Part shown: piece after piece, positions 1 through 8,710 of the stretch
Layout of the letters: the number at the start of each line of letters is the position of its first letter
Position numbering within the stretch: the first letter of the stretch is position 1
DNA from: an uncultured Bacteroidota bacterium
GTDB taxonomy: Bacteria > Bacteroidota > Bacteroidia > Flavobacteriales > Flavobacteriaceae
Assembly (NCBI GenBank): GCA_902616905.1
Contig: CACMUP010000003.1
Coordinates: 56,691-120,690 of the forward strand
Reading direction: 5' to 3'
DNA: 64,000 nt
The notes under the pieces: model-generated
Seen by the model: the letters and a program-made list of their open reading frames with translations, nothing else
What the model was told of the DNA's origin: nothing
Database searches by the model: none
Made by a program: the position numbers and the translations under genes

Positions 1-525
1 TTTTCCAAAACCAAAACCTGGATCAATCAAAATGTCATGAATTCCAGATAATCTCGCTTTTTTTATCTTATCACTAAAGAAATAAATTATTTCACTAACA
101 ATGTCATCATAGTAAGGATTTACTTGCATAGTTTTTGGTATCCCTTTCATATGCATCATGACGTATGGAACCATATATGAACTTACAATAGAATACATAT
201 TTGGGTCTAAGTCACCTCCAGATATGTCATTTATCATGGAAACACCTAGATCTAAACTCATTTTCGCAACTTCACTATTATATGTATCAATTGAAAAAAA
301 CGTATTAGGAAATTCTCTTAAAAGATGCTTTAAATAAGGTTTAAGAATTTTAATTTCATTAGTTGGGTTTATAATTTCGCTACCTGGTTTACTGGTGGCA
401 ACACCTACATCAATAAAAAAGGCACCTTCTTCAATCATTTTTTTTGTTTGAAAAGTTGCAGATTTTATTGAATTATATTTTCCACCATCATAAAATGAAT
501 TTTCTGTTAAATTTAGTATGCCCAT
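1..525 (-). CDS. folP: Dihydropteroate synthase, partial (C-terminus beyond window)
   Basis: Condenses a pterin diphosphate with p-aminobenzoate in folate synthesis (cytoplasm). The minus strand reads MGILNLTENSFYDGG at the N-terminus, then a SIDTYNSEVA segment, NDISGG, MHMKG and IDPGFGFGK at the window edge, which are the successive pterin and substrate-loop motifs of the family. About 175 residues are present and the C-terminal part is cut off. The ATG at 525 is the only standard start I see, but the frame stays open to about 612 and encodes family-like sequence (ELATPKI) just before it, so the true start may be upstream at a non-ATG codon. Divergent from the DUF1599 gene at 662. Confidence 0.88.
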   Translation of the reverse strand, partial: MGILNLTENSFYDGGKYNSIKSATFQTKKMIEEGAFFIDVGVATSKPGSEIINPTNEIKILKPYLKHLLREFPNTFFSIDTYNSEVAKMSLDLGVSMINDISGGDLDPNMYSIVSSYMVPYVMMHMKGIPKTMQVNPYYDDIVSEIIYFFSDKIKKARLSGIHDILIDPGFGFGK

Positions 526-661
526 AATTTTAGGTGTAGCTAATTCAATTAAATGTTCACGTATGCGAATTAAATGAGATGATGAATTATTTTTGATAAC
601 TTTTATTTTTTCAAATTAATTATATTAAAATAAGTAAGAAATTTATACAAACTTAAATTAA

Positions 662-1198
662 ATGGAAGCTACAGAAAAAGAGTATAAAAAAATTGTTTTT
701 CAATGCAGAAGCCTCTTTGAAAAAAAACTCGAAGATTATGGCTCTGCTTGGAGAATACTCAGGCTTACTTCTCTTACAGACCAAATATATATAAAAGCTC
801 ATCGAATCAGAAGTCTGCAAACACGGAAAATAAGAAAAGTTAATGAGGGTCAGGAATCTGAATTTATTGGAATTATTAATTACAGTATAATGGTATTAAT
901 TCAAATGAAACTTGGTCTTGTAGATCAACCAGATTTAAATTCCCCAATAGCATTAAAATATTATGATGAACAAATCTATATCACATTTGAACTAATGAAA
1001 AATAAAAACCATGATTATGGAGAGGCATGGAAGGACATGAGAGTAAGTTCGTTGACAGATTTAATTTTGCAAAAATTGTTGAGAGTGAAGCAAATTGAAG
1101 AAAATAAAGGAAAAACGGTAATTAGTGAGGGTATAGATGCTAATTATCATGATATTATAAACTACGCAATATTTGCACTTATACACTTAAGTAGGTAA
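662..1198 (+). CDS. DUF1599 protein, internally duplicated
   Basis: 178 residues made of two copies of the same helical module. The first carries KKLEDYGSAWRILRLTSLTD and the second NHDYGEAWKDMRVSSLTD, each followed by a basic helix (IKAHRIRSLQ / LQKLLRVKQIE) and an INY.I..LI.. ending. This matches the two-domain DUF1599 proteins of Bacteroidota, commonly found beside folP and tpiA. Biochemical function is not established; the helical DYG..W core suggests nucleotide handling, which is inference. No signal peptide or membrane segment. The stop overlaps the next start (TAATG), so translation is probably coupled to the permease gene. Confidence 0.82.
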   Translation: MEATEKEYKKIVFQCRSLFEKKLEDYGSAWRILRLTSLTDQIYIKAHRIRSLQTRKIRKVNEGQESEFIGIINYSIMVLIQMKLGLVDQPDLNSPIALKYYDEQIYITFELMKNKNHDYGEAWKDMRVSSLTDLILQKLLRVKQIEENKGKTVISEGIDANYHDIINYAIFALIHLSR

Positions 1199-2271
1199 TG
1201 CTTTATTTATTAAGCAAAATTTCACAATCATTTTTAGCACTTCTCGGTGTTGCATCGTTAGTATTTTTTTTGTTCACAGTACTTCCTGGTGATCCAGCAC
1301 AAATGATGTTAGATCAGAATGAAAATAGCGAACAACTTAAAATCATTAGAAATAAATTTGGTTTTGATTTACCACTAATTCACCAATATTTATTTTATTT
1401 AAATGATTTGTCTCCAATTTCACTACACAGCCTTAATAAAGATAATTTTTCTCATTATGAGCCTCAAGTTTATGGAGGAAGAATTTTATTTAGAAAGAAT
1501 AATAAAGTATTGGTTATTAAATTACCTTACTTTAGAACATCTTATCAAAAAATGGGTAAGCCAGTTAATGAGATTATTAAAGAAACACTGCCCAATACCA
1601 CAATTTTAGCGATATCCTCAATGATTGTCGCTGTGCTTATCGGGCTCATGTTTGGAATTATCTCTACTATTTATAAAGACCAATTAATAGACCGAATTCT
1701 TATTATAATTAGTACTACAGGAATGAGTATTCCATCTTTTTTTAGTGCTATTTTATTTTCATGGCTATTCGGTTTCGTTTTAAATTCTTACACTCAATTA
1801 AATATGACAGGAAGTTTTTACGAATTAGATGATTTTGGAGAAACATATAGTATTATGTGGAAAAATCTTATTTTACCTTCAATTGTTCTTGGTATTCGTC
1901 CTCTTGCTGTAATTACTCAACTTACGAGAAATAATTTGATTGAGGTACTATCACAAGACTATATTAGAACTGCTTATTCAAAAGGGCTTTCAAAAAAGCA
2001 AGTGATTTTTAGACATGCTTTAAAAAATGCAATTAATCCAGTAATAACTTCTGTATCAGGTTGGTTTGCTTCACTTTTAGCAGGATCAATTTTTGTGGAA
2101 TATATTTTTGGATGGAAAGGTCTAGGAAAAGAAATTGTAGAGGCATTAAATAAATTAGATGTTCCAGTTGTAATGGGCTCTGTTATTGTAATTGCATTTC
2201 TTTTTATTATAATTAATATTGTTGTGGATTTGATATATTCATATTTGGATCCAAGAGTAAAAATAACTTAG
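1198..2271 (+). CDS. ABC transporter permease (DppB/OppB type)
   Basis: Inner-membrane subunit of a peptide-type ABC importer. 357 residues with an N-terminal membrane helix, the FTVLPGDPA signature typical of DppB/OppB N-termini, several further helices, and the EAA-loop region (EVLSQDYIRTAYSKGLSKKQ) that contacts the ATPase. The segment between residues about 50 and 130 is a polar periplasmic insertion. No partner permease, ATPase or binding protein is encoded next to it, which is unusual for this class; partners must be elsewhere or lost. Overlaps the DUF1599 stop and lies 3 nt before tpiA, so it is co-transcribed with core genes. Confidence 0.87.
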   Translation: MLYLLSKISQSFLALLGVASLVFFLFTVLPGDPAQMMLDQNENSEQLKIIRNKFGFDLPLIHQYLFYLNDLSPISLHSLNKDNFSHYEPQVYGGRILFRKNNKVLVIKLPYFRTSYQKMGKPVNEIIKETLPNTTILAISSMIVAVLIGLMFGIISTIYKDQLIDRILIIISTTGMSIPSFFSAILFSWLFGFVLNSYTQLNMTGSFYELDDFGETYSIMWKNLILPSIVLGIRPLAVITQLTRNNLIEVLSQDYIRTAYSKGLSKKQVIFRHALKNAINPVITSVSGWFASLLAGSIFVEYIFGWKGLGKEIVEALNKLDVPVVMGSVIVIAFLFIIINIVVDLIYSYLDPRVKIT

Positions 2272-2274
2272 ATC

Positions 2275-3024
2275 ATGAAAAATAAAATTGTAGCAGGTAA
2301 TTGGAAAATGAATAATAACAAAGAACAAACAAAAAGCCTCTTAAATAAATTAAAATCTTATAAAATTCCGGATGATGTTCGCATTATTGTTGCACCATCA
2401 TTTACTCAATTAGACCAAAGCCTTCAAATATTAAAGGGAACAAAAATTGGTGTTGCGGCTCAAAATATGAATGCAGCTTCTTCAGGTGCTTTTACTGGCG
2501 AAGTTTCAGCTGAGATGTTAAAAGGAATAGGTGTAAATTCTGTTATTATTGGTCACTCCGAAAGAAGATCCTTGTATCATGAATCAGACGAAATACTGAT
2601 TAATAAAGTAAAATCTGCAATTGAATCAAATATGGAAATAATATTTTGTTTTGGAGAAGAACTTGATGATCGAAAATCTGGCTTACACTTCGAAATTATC
2701 AATAAACAACTCAGTAGTACTCTTTTTAACTTTTCAGAGTCTGATTGGAAAAAAATAATTTTAGCTTATGAGCCTGTATGGGCTATTGGTACTGGTGAGA
2801 CAGCTTCTCCTTCACAAGCACAAGAAATGCATTCTTATATCCGTAAAATTATTTCAAATAGATATAATGATAACTTAGCAAAAAATGTATCAATATTATA
2901 TGGAGGTAGTGTGAAACCAAATAATGTTGAAGAAATATTTAAAGGTTTAGATGTTGATGGAGGTCTGATTGGTGGAGCTTCTCTTAATGCAGAGGATTTT
3001 ATGGCTATAGTAAATGCATTTTAA
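2275..3024 (+). CDS. tpiA: Triosephosphate isomerase
   Basis: Interconverts dihydroxyacetone phosphate and glyceraldehyde 3-phosphate in glycolysis and gluconeogenesis. 249 residues, the usual length. Visible signature residues: N and K in GNWKMN (residues 8-13), the catalytic His in IGHSERR (about 95), the catalytic Glu in AYEPVWAIGTG (about 165, with the flexible loop), and the phosphate-binding YGGSV and GGLIGGASL near the C-terminus. All catalytic residues are present. Tightly packed between the permease and prmA with no room for a promoter. Confidence 0.98.
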   Translation: MKNKIVAGNWKMNNNKEQTKSLLNKLKSYKIPDDVRIIVAPSFTQLDQSLQILKGTKIGVAAQNMNAASSGAFTGEVSAEMLKGIGVNSVIIGHSERRSLYHESDEILINKVKSAIESNMEIIFCFGEELDDRKSGLHFEIINKQLSSTLFNFSESDWKKIILAYEPVWAIGTGETASPSQAQEMHSYIRKIISNRYNDNLAKNVSILYGGSVKPNNVEEIFKGLDVDGGLIGGASLNAEDFMAIVNAF

Positions 3025-3861
3025 ATGAGAACCTATTTAGGATTGTACTTTAAAGTATTTCCAAAAGATCCTTGGACAGAGATTTTGCTTGCGCAACTAC
3101 AAAATTTACCATTTGAAACGTTTGAGATTACAAAAAAAGGAATTAATGCCTACATCAAGGAGTTGGAATTCAAAGAATCCCTTTTGAATCAAATCGATCT
3201 TTTTAGTAATGATAAAATTAAAATTGAATTAAAATCAAAAAAAATTCCTTTTAAAAACTGGAATTTAAAGTGGGAAAAAAATTTTAGACCTATTGAGATT
3301 GATTCAAACTGTGTAATTAGGGCTGATTTCCACAAAAAGTTTGATAAAAAATATGAACTAGTTATCAACCCAAGAATGAGTTTTGGGACAGGCCATCATG
3401 AAACAACTTTTATGATGATGAAGTTTGCTTTAAAAATGAATTTAAAACACAAATCAATATTAGATATGGGTTGTGGAACAAGTATATTGTCAATTTTAGC
3501 TTCAAAACTTGGTGCAAAAAAAATTGACGCGATAGACAATAATCCATTATGTTTAGAAAACTCAAAAGAAAATATTCTGGTTAATAATTGTTGTAATATA
3601 AATTTAATTCTTGATGATAAGATTGATAAAAAAAAATCCTTATATGATGTTATTTTTGCAAACATAAATCTTAATGTATTAATCCAACAAATTCCAGATT
3701 TTTCAAATTCTTTAAATTTAAATGGTGATTTAATTCTTTCAGGCTTTTATGTCAAAGATATTTCTAAGATTAAAAAGAAGTGTAAGAGGTTCGGTTTGTA
3801 CTTGACCGATCAAAAACAAAAAAATGATTGGTGTTCATTAAAATTTAATTATGCCTGTTAA
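3025..3861 (+). CDS. prmA: Ribosomal protein L11 methyltransferase
   Basis: SAM-dependent trimethylation of ribosomal protein L11. 278 residues: an N-terminal L11-recognition domain (1-110), the PrmA-specific MSFGTGHHETT motif (about 115-125), the SAM-binding DMGCGTSILSILASKLGA (about 147-164), the acidic strand end IDAIDNN, and FANINLNVLI. The glycine-rich motif reads CGTSIL where most homologues have CGTGIL; this looks tolerable. The start codon follows the tpiA stop directly, and the end overlaps clpS by 11 nt. Confidence 0.95.
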   Translation: MRTYLGLYFKVFPKDPWTEILLAQLQNLPFETFEITKKGINAYIKELEFKESLLNQIDLFSNDKIKIELKSKKIPFKNWNLKWEKNFRPIEIDSNCVIRADFHKKFDKKYELVINPRMSFGTGHHETTFMMMKFALKMNLKHKSILDMGCGTSILSILASKLGAKKIDAIDNNPLCLENSKENILVNNCCNINLILDDKIDKKKSLYDVIFANINLNVLIQQIPDFSNSLNLNGDLILSGFYVKDISKIKKKCKRFGLYLTDQKQKNDWCSLKFNYAC

Positions 3862-4135
3862 AGATCCAAATATTAAACCAAAAGAAATAGAAGAGATATC
3901 CATTCTTGAATCTAAGGAACATGAAATAATTTTATATAACGATGATGTAAATACTTTTGATCATGTTATAGAATGTCTTGTTAAAATTTGTGATCATTCA
4001 TACATTCAAGCAGAACAATGTGCTTATATAGTACATTATTCAGGCAAGTGTTCAGTAAAAACTGGTTTATTAGAAGAATTAATACCTAAGTGTACAGCTC
4101 TTCTTGAAGCTGGATTAAGTGCAGAGGTCATTTAA
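3851..4135 (+). CDS. clpS: ATP-dependent Clp protease adaptor
   Basis: N-degron adaptor that hands substrates to ClpAP-type proteases. 94 residues with the diagnostic LYNDDVNTFDHVIECL (NDD.NT substrate-pocket motif), the central HYSGKCSVKTG and a C-terminal amphipathic helix ending GLSAEVI. Overlaps prmA by 11 nt; prmA-clpS adjacency is common in Bacteroidota. The last gene of the tight folP-side operon; a 117-nt gap follows. Confidence 0.94.
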   Translation: MPVKDPNIKPKEIEEISILESKEHEIILYNDDVNTFDHVIECLVKICDHSYIQAEQCAYIVHYSGKCSVKTGLLEELIPKCTALLEAGLSAEVI

Positions 4136-4252
4136 TTAATAAGATTTTTTTCTTTAAAATAAATCTGCGACCTTTGAAAAAAATTGTTTAATACGGATCA
4201 ATGGATTTAATATCTTTTGTTCTCATTTCATGTATTGATTTAAAAACAGCTA

Positions 4253-4804
4253 ATGATATTTAGAAAACTACCTATTTTAATATTTATGATTATACCATTT
4301 AATTCGACTGCTCAAACAGACCTAGATACGACTATATACAAATTCAAGGTAACTAACATTGAAGGAGATATATTTGATTTTAATAGTTTAAAGGGGAAAA
4401 AAATTATGATTGTAAACACTGCATCAAGGTGTGGCCTTACTCCGCAGTACAAAAAACTTCAAGCCCTTTACGATAAGTATAATGACAAAAACTTTGTAAT
4501 TATAGGCTTTCCAGCCAATAATTTCCTTTTCCAAGAACCAGGTTCTAATGATGAAATTGCTGTTTTTTGTAAAAAAAACTATGGTGTAACTTTTCCAATG
4601 ATGAGTAAAATTTCAGTTAAAGGAAAGAATATGCATCCTATTTACCAATTCCTTACGCAAGAATCAAAAAACGGCGTTATTAGTTCAAGTGTCTCATGGA
4701 ATTTTCAAAAGTATTTAATTGACCCTAATGGGAAATTAGCTAAAGTATTATCACCTAGAACACAACCTAATGACCCCTCGGTTATTTCCTGGATAGAAAA
4801 TTAA
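4253..4804 (+). CDS. Exported glutathione peroxidase family thiol peroxidase
   Basis: Thioredoxin-fold peroxidase reducing hydroperoxides. A signal peptide (residues 1-21, ending STAQ) implies export, then IMIVNTASRCGLTPQY contains the peroxidatic Cys, GFPANNFLFQEPG the conserved Asn/Gln region, and VSWNFQKYLIDPNG the Trp-Asn pair (W and N of the catalytic tetrad). In bacteria such enzymes generally use thioredoxin or other thiols rather than glutathione. 183 residues. The stop overlaps the next start (TTAATGA), suggesting coupling to sulfur and thiol genes downstream, in keeping with bshB1 two genes later. Confidence 0.9.
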   Translation: MIFRKLPILIFMIIPFNSTAQTDLDTTIYKFKVTNIEGDIFDFNSLKGKKIMIVNTASRCGLTPQYKKLQALYDKYNDKNFVIIGFPANNFLFQEPGSNDEIAVFCKKNYGVTFPMMSKISVKGKNMHPIYQFLTQESKNGVISSSVSWNFQKYLIDPNGKLAKVLSPRTQPNDPSVISWIEN

Positions 4805-5952
4805 TGAAAAGAGAAGAAAAATTAAAAACTAGGTGTGTTCATGCCGGTGAACTTGTTGATGAGAAATATGGTGGAGCAACTTCACCAATTTACATGTCTA
4901 CATCATATAAATTCACAGATGTTGAATTTAATCAGTACCCAAGATATTTTAATACACCAAATCAATTAGGTTTAGCAAATAAGATTGCCTCATTAGAAGG
5001 AGCTGAATCTGGACTTATTTTTAGTTCAGGTATGGCTGCAATATCTAACGCACTACTTTCACATTTAAAATCTGGAGATCATGTAATATTTCAAAACGAT
5101 TTGTATGGGGGTACTCGTAATTTTATTAAAAAGGAATTCCCAAAGTATGGAATTGATTTTAGTTTTACAAATGGAATATCAGTTATTGATTTTGAAAACG
5201 AAATAAATGGTAACACCCAAGGTATTTATCTTGAAACTCCAAGTAATCCAACTTTAAAAATAGTTGATTTATCTAAAATTGGTGAGCTAGCAAAAGATAA
5301 AAATATCTGGACAATGATTGATAATACATTTGCAAGTCCAGTCAATCAAAATCCAATAAAACATGGAATTGATATAGTGCTTCATAGTGCTACTAAATAT
5401 TTAGGTGGTCATAGTGATATATGTGCAGGAGCTGTCTTAGGCTCTAAAGAAAGTATTCAGAGAATTTTCAATTTAGCAAAAAATCTCGGAGGTAGTCTTA
5501 GCGAAATGACTGTTTGGTTACTTGAAAGAAGCATAAAAACTCTCTTTATTAGAGTTCAAGCTCAAAACGATAATGCTAAAAAAATAGCAGAATTTTTAGA
5601 CAGTGAATCTTGGATTTCAAAAGTGTATTACCCAGGTTTGAATCATCACCCAAATCATGATATAGCTGTGAAGCAAATGAAAGGTTTTGGGGGAATGCTA
5701 TCATTCGAATTAGTACCGGAGATAGATTCCAAAAAATTCCTTCTAAATTTAAATTTAATTAAGCCTACAATGAGTCTTGCTGGGGTAGAAAGCACAGCCC
5801 TAAGTCCTAGGTTGACTTCTCATGCATTATTGACAGATAATGAGAGAAAGAAACAGGGAATTAATTCTCAATTGATTCGATTTTCAACTGGTATTGAGTC
5901 TTTTGATGATTTAAAAAATGATTTATTAAATGCAATAAGAAGTATTTCATGA
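4804..5952 (+). CDS. Cys/Met metabolism PLP-dependent enzyme (cystathionine lyase/synthase type)
   Basis: Fold-type I PLP enzyme of trans-sulfuration. 382 residues: RCVHAGELVDEKYGGATSPI at the N-terminus, FSSGMAAISNALL and YGGTRNF (PLP phosphate and ring contacts), ETPSNPTLKIVDL, MIDNTFASP (the Asp that binds pyridine N) and HSATKYLGGHSD with the Schiff-base Lys. The family includes cystathionine gamma-synthase, gamma-lyase and beta-lyase and the subtype cannot be fixed by eye; GVESTALSPRLTSHA is shared. Overlaps bshB1 by 4 nt (ATGA), so cysteine supply and low-molecular-weight thiol synthesis are probably co-expressed. Confidence 0.9.
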   Translation: MKREEKLKTRCVHAGELVDEKYGGATSPIYMSTSYKFTDVEFNQYPRYFNTPNQLGLANKIASLEGAESGLIFSSGMAAISNALLSHLKSGDHVIFQNDLYGGTRNFIKKEFPKYGIDFSFTNGISVIDFENEINGNTQGIYLETPSNPTLKIVDLSKIGELAKDKNIWTMIDNTFASPVNQNPIKHGIDIVLHSATKYLGGHSDICAGAVLGSKESIQRIFNLAKNLGGSLSEMTVWLLERSIKTLFIRVQAQNDNAKKIAEFLDSESWISKVYYPGLNHHPNHDIAVKQMKGFGGMLSFELVPEIDSKKFLLNLNLIKPTMSLAGVESTALSPRLTSHALLTDNERKKQGINSQLIRFSTGIESFDDLKNDLLNAIRSIS

Positions 5953-6674
5953 CTCAAGTTGATATTTTGGCTTTTGGAGCCCACCCAGATGATGTGGAAT
6001 TAGGTTGTGCAGGTACACTTTCACTCTCCATTAGTCAAGGAAAATCTGTTGCTATAATTGACCTTACAGAAGGAGAATTGGGAACAAGAGGTAACATTCA
6101 AACAAGAAAAAAAGAAGCTCAAAATGCAGCAAATATTTTAAATGTTAAATACCGTGAAAATTTAAAATTTAAAGATGGATTTTTTAAAAACGACGAGCAT
6201 CACCAGATTAATGTCATTAAAAAAATAAGATCATTTAAACCTAAAATAGTTCTCTGTAATGCTTTTAGGGATAGGCATATAGATCATAGTAAAGGAAATA
6301 AATTAGTAAATGAATCATGTTTTTTAAGCGGATTAAATAAAATCGAAACTTTCGATAGCGCAGGAGCTGCTCAAGATTCATGGAGGCCAAAATTAATTCT
6401 TGAGTATATCCAATGGGATGATGTAAAACCAGATATTATTTTAGATATTTCTGGTCATTTAGAAAAAAAACTTCTAGCAGTAAGTGCTTTTAAAAGTCAA
6501 TTTTATAATCCGGATTCAGGAGAAATTGAAACACCAATTAGTAGTAAAAACTTTATTGAAAGTGTAAAATATAGAGCGCAAAATCTAGGGCGCATAATTG
6601 GAACTACAGCGGGCGAAGGGTTTACATCAAAACAGCAGCTTTCTGTTTCCAATATATTTGACTTAATACGTTAA
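5949..6674 (+). CDS. bshB1: N-acetylglucosaminyl malate deacetylase (bacillithiol synthesis)
   Basis: LmbE/PIG-L family zinc deacetylase that removes the acetyl group from GlcNAc-malate during bacillithiol synthesis. 241 residues; the zinc and catalytic site appears in ILAFGAHPDDVELGCAGTL (HPDD) and in AFRDRHIDHSKGN (H..DH), followed by SGHLEKKLLAVSAFKSQFYN. The ELGTRGNIQTRKKEA segment is typical of BshB1. Bacteroidota of this type often make bacillithiol. Translation is coupled to the PLP enzyme by a 4-nt overlap; the oxidoreductase follows 2 nt later. Confidence 0.88.
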   Translation: MTQVDILAFGAHPDDVELGCAGTLSLSISQGKSVAIIDLTEGELGTRGNIQTRKKEAQNAANILNVKYRENLKFKDGFFKNDEHHQINVIKKIRSFKPKIVLCNAFRDRHIDHSKGNKLVNESCFLSGLNKIETFDSAGAAQDSWRPKLILEYIQWDDVKPDIILDISGHLEKKLLAVSAFKSQFYNPDSGEIETPISSKNFIESVKYRAQNLGRIIGTTAGEGFTSKQQLSVSNIFDLIR

Positions 6675-6676
6675 TA

Positions 6677-7660
6677 ATGGTTGTAATTAGGTGGGGAATA
6701 CTTGGTCTAGGTAATATCGCACATAAATTTGCTTCAGACTTGTTAAAAGTTAGTGGATGTATACTTTATGGGGTGGCCTCTTCAAGAGAGCATGTAGCAG
6801 AAAAATTCTCAGAAAAATTTAATGTTAAAAAGTTTTATGACAATTACCATAAATTAATTTCAGATAAAGAAATTGATATAATCTATATAGCCTCACTAAA
6901 TCAGGACCACTTCAAATATTCTATTCAAGCATTGTCAAATAAAAAAGCTGTTTTGTGTGAAAAACCCTTGGCAATAAATCAGAATCAAGTTCAAAATCTT
7001 ATTAAGTGTTCTAAAGAAAACAAATCATTTTTAATGGAGGCATTATGGACTAGATTTAATCCAACCTTTGAGCAACTTTTAGATTGGTTAAAAAATGACA
7101 TGATTGGCCCAATAAATTATATTAATGCCTCTTTTAGTTTCAATGGACTAAGCAGTAGTATTGATTCCCGTTTATTTGATCCTAGTAAAGCTGGAGGAAG
7201 CCTTTTAGATATCGGAATATACCCACTATTCCTTGCTTATTTAGTTTTAGGTAGACCAAAAGATATAAAATCTAATGCAATAAAAACCACCAGAGGCGTA
7301 GATAAGCAGATGGCAATTTTATTATCTTATGATAATGCACATGCCATTTTATATTCTAGTTTTTCGCATGATGAAGAAATGATAGCTAGAATATGCGGTG
7401 AAAAAGGACAAATTTATATAGACTCAAGATGGCATGAATCACCTTCTTTAACCCTTGTGAGAGGTGAAAAGAGATTAAAGCGTAATTTTAATTTCAAAGG
7501 CAAGGGTTATTCTTATGAAATAGAAGAAGCAAATCAATGTTTAAGAAAAGGACATATACAATCACATCTGTGGACACAAAAAAATAGTTTAGAGCTAGTA
7601 GCATTGATGGATGAGATCAGGGAACAAAATAAAATCTTTTATCCAATGGAGAATGAATAA
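6677..7660 (+). CDS. Gfo/Idh/MocA family NAD(P)-dependent oxidoreductase
   Basis: 327 residues with an N-terminal Rossmann fold (GILGLGNIAHKFASDL), the family lysine motif CEKPLAIN (about 95), and a C-terminal substrate domain (MEALWTRFNPTF, GGSLLDIGIYPLFL). Members oxidise sugars, inositol or trans-dihydrodiol-type substrates; no substrate can be assigned here. The LWTRFNP segment resembles dihydrodiol/xylose dehydrogenase-like members. Follows bshB1 by 2 nt and ends the plus-strand operon; an AT-rich palindromic stretch near 7,660-7,690 lies between it and the convergent gene. Confidence 0.88.
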   Translation: MVVIRWGILGLGNIAHKFASDLLKVSGCILYGVASSREHVAEKFSEKFNVKKFYDNYHKLISDKEIDIIYIASLNQDHFKYSIQALSNKKAVLCEKPLAINQNQVQNLIKCSKENKSFLMEALWTRFNPTFEQLLDWLKNDMIGPINYINASFSFNGLSSSIDSRLFDPSKAGGSLLDIGIYPLFLAYLVLGRPKDIKSNAIKTTRGVDKQMAILLSYDNAHAILYSSFSHDEEMIARICGEKGQIYIDSRWHESPSLTLVRGEKRLKRNFNFKGKGYSYEIEEANQCLRKGHIQSHLWTQKNSLELVALMDEIREQNKIFYPMENE

Positions 7661-7691
7661 TATAAAATTTATAATATTAATTTTATATTAT

Positions 7692-8252
7692 TCAACCCTT
7701 TAATATTCTTTTTAAACCAAGCTTTTTAATTTCCTTATTTTTAAGTTTATATAATCGTCCATCTCTTAACATAAAATATTTTTCTTGTAATTTGAATTCT
7801 GGAGGTTCATTTCTTCGGTAACCAGAAGAAGCTTCCCTTGCTATAAATAATTCTTTAATTGGCTTGTATAAATAAGATGTATTTCCATCTCTAAATAATA
7901 ATCTGTACCACTTTTTATTAAAAGCAATCCAAGGTTCCTTGTTGTCCAGAAGTACAATTAAGTCATTTGATTTAGGTGAAACATTTTCGTTCCAATTTGG
8001 TCGAAAATTTACATACATCAAATCAGAATATGCATCAAACTTAACTTGAACCTTATTTCCATTTATTATTGCTGGTAAAAATTTATTATGATAAAACCTA
8101 TCATCTTTTATTTTTTCCCACAAGATATTTGTGTCCTGGTCATGGTATTGATTAAAAATGGGTCCACCATATCCAATGTTACCAAAATTGTTGTTATCTT
8201 GAAGCTGTCCTACAATTAGAGAATGAAAAAAAACAAAACAAAATTTTTTCAA
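7692..8252 (-). CDS. Uncharacterised exported protein
   Basis: 186 residues, not recognised. The N-terminus is hydrophobic (MKKFCFVFFHSLIVG) and looks like a short signal peptide, followed by a Gly/Asn/Tyr-rich stretch (NNFGNIGYGGPIFNQYHDQ). The remainder is rich in beta-strand-like and aromatic sequence (VQVKFDAYSDLMYVNF, WYRLLFRDGNTSYLY) and ends with a basic tail (RLYKLKNKEIKKLGLKR). This resembles small flavobacterial secreted proteins of unknown role. First gene of the accessory region, convergent with the oxidoreductase. Confidence 0.55.
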   Translation of the reverse strand: MKKFCFVFFHSLIVGQLQDNNNFGNIGYGGPIFNQYHDQDTNILWEKIKDDRFYHNKFLPAIINGNKVQVKFDAYSDLMYVNFRPNWNENVSPKSNDLIVLLDNKEPWIAFNKKWYRLLFRDGNTSYLYKPIKELFIAREASSGYRRNEPPEFKLQEKYFMLRDGRLYKLKNKEIKKLGLKRILKG

Positions 8253-8341
8253 TTTTAAAATAATTAAAACTTAATATTGCAGTAGGGTATTAGTTTGTTA
8301 TTTCAACAGATTAGCATTATAATATAAATACTCTGTAACAA

Positions 8342-8510
8342 TTATTCCCTCTTCATCAAAATCATGATATCCTCATTAATCCAAGCATTTGTAAATTTAT
8401 TAACTGTTTCTATAGCTGGGGGTTTATCATAGACTTTCTCATTATTATTTTTTTTGTGCAAGCGATATAAATGAAATTAAAAAAAGTGTTAGTAAAATAT
8501 TATTCTTCAT
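8342..8510 (-). pseudogene. Decayed exported SnoaL/NTF2-like fragment
   Basis: From an ATG at 8510 the minus strand encodes a clean signal peptide (MKNNILLTLFLISFISLAQ) and then stops inside an A8 tract (8,448-8,455). With one A fewer the frame continues as NNNEKVYDKPPAIETVNKF and TNAWINEDI, like the first helix of SnoaL/NTF2-fold proteins, before stopping again at 8342. I read this as a truncated, frameshifted remnant of an exported SnoaL-like gene. The fold assignment rests on very little sequence. Confidence 0.4.
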
Positions 8511-8623
8511 TTTATATTAAAATTGTATTTAACGAATAGAAATTTACAATTAACACTTCTTAAAACAAATCAAGTCTAATATTATTGACTATCTGCTTTC
8601 TTTTTTCTTTTTCCAAAATTTTG

Positions 8624-8704
8624 CCTTAAAACAATTCTAAAATAAAAAAATATATATATCGCAAAAAATATGAATCCAACAATAAACATCAATATGTTTT
8701 TCAT
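8624..8704 (-). CDS. Possible 26-residue membrane peptide
   Basis: MKNILMFIVGFIFFAIYIYF plus six residues, essentially one hydrophobic helix. It starts 6 nt after the stop of the 57-residue membrane protein gene at 8711, so it could be translationally coupled. A T-tract frameshift would extend it with a basic tail (RQNFGKRKKKADSQ, stop near 8,572), so it may be a slightly damaged longer gene. Nothing identifies a function. Confidence 0.28.
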
Positions 8705-8710
8705 TATTTT

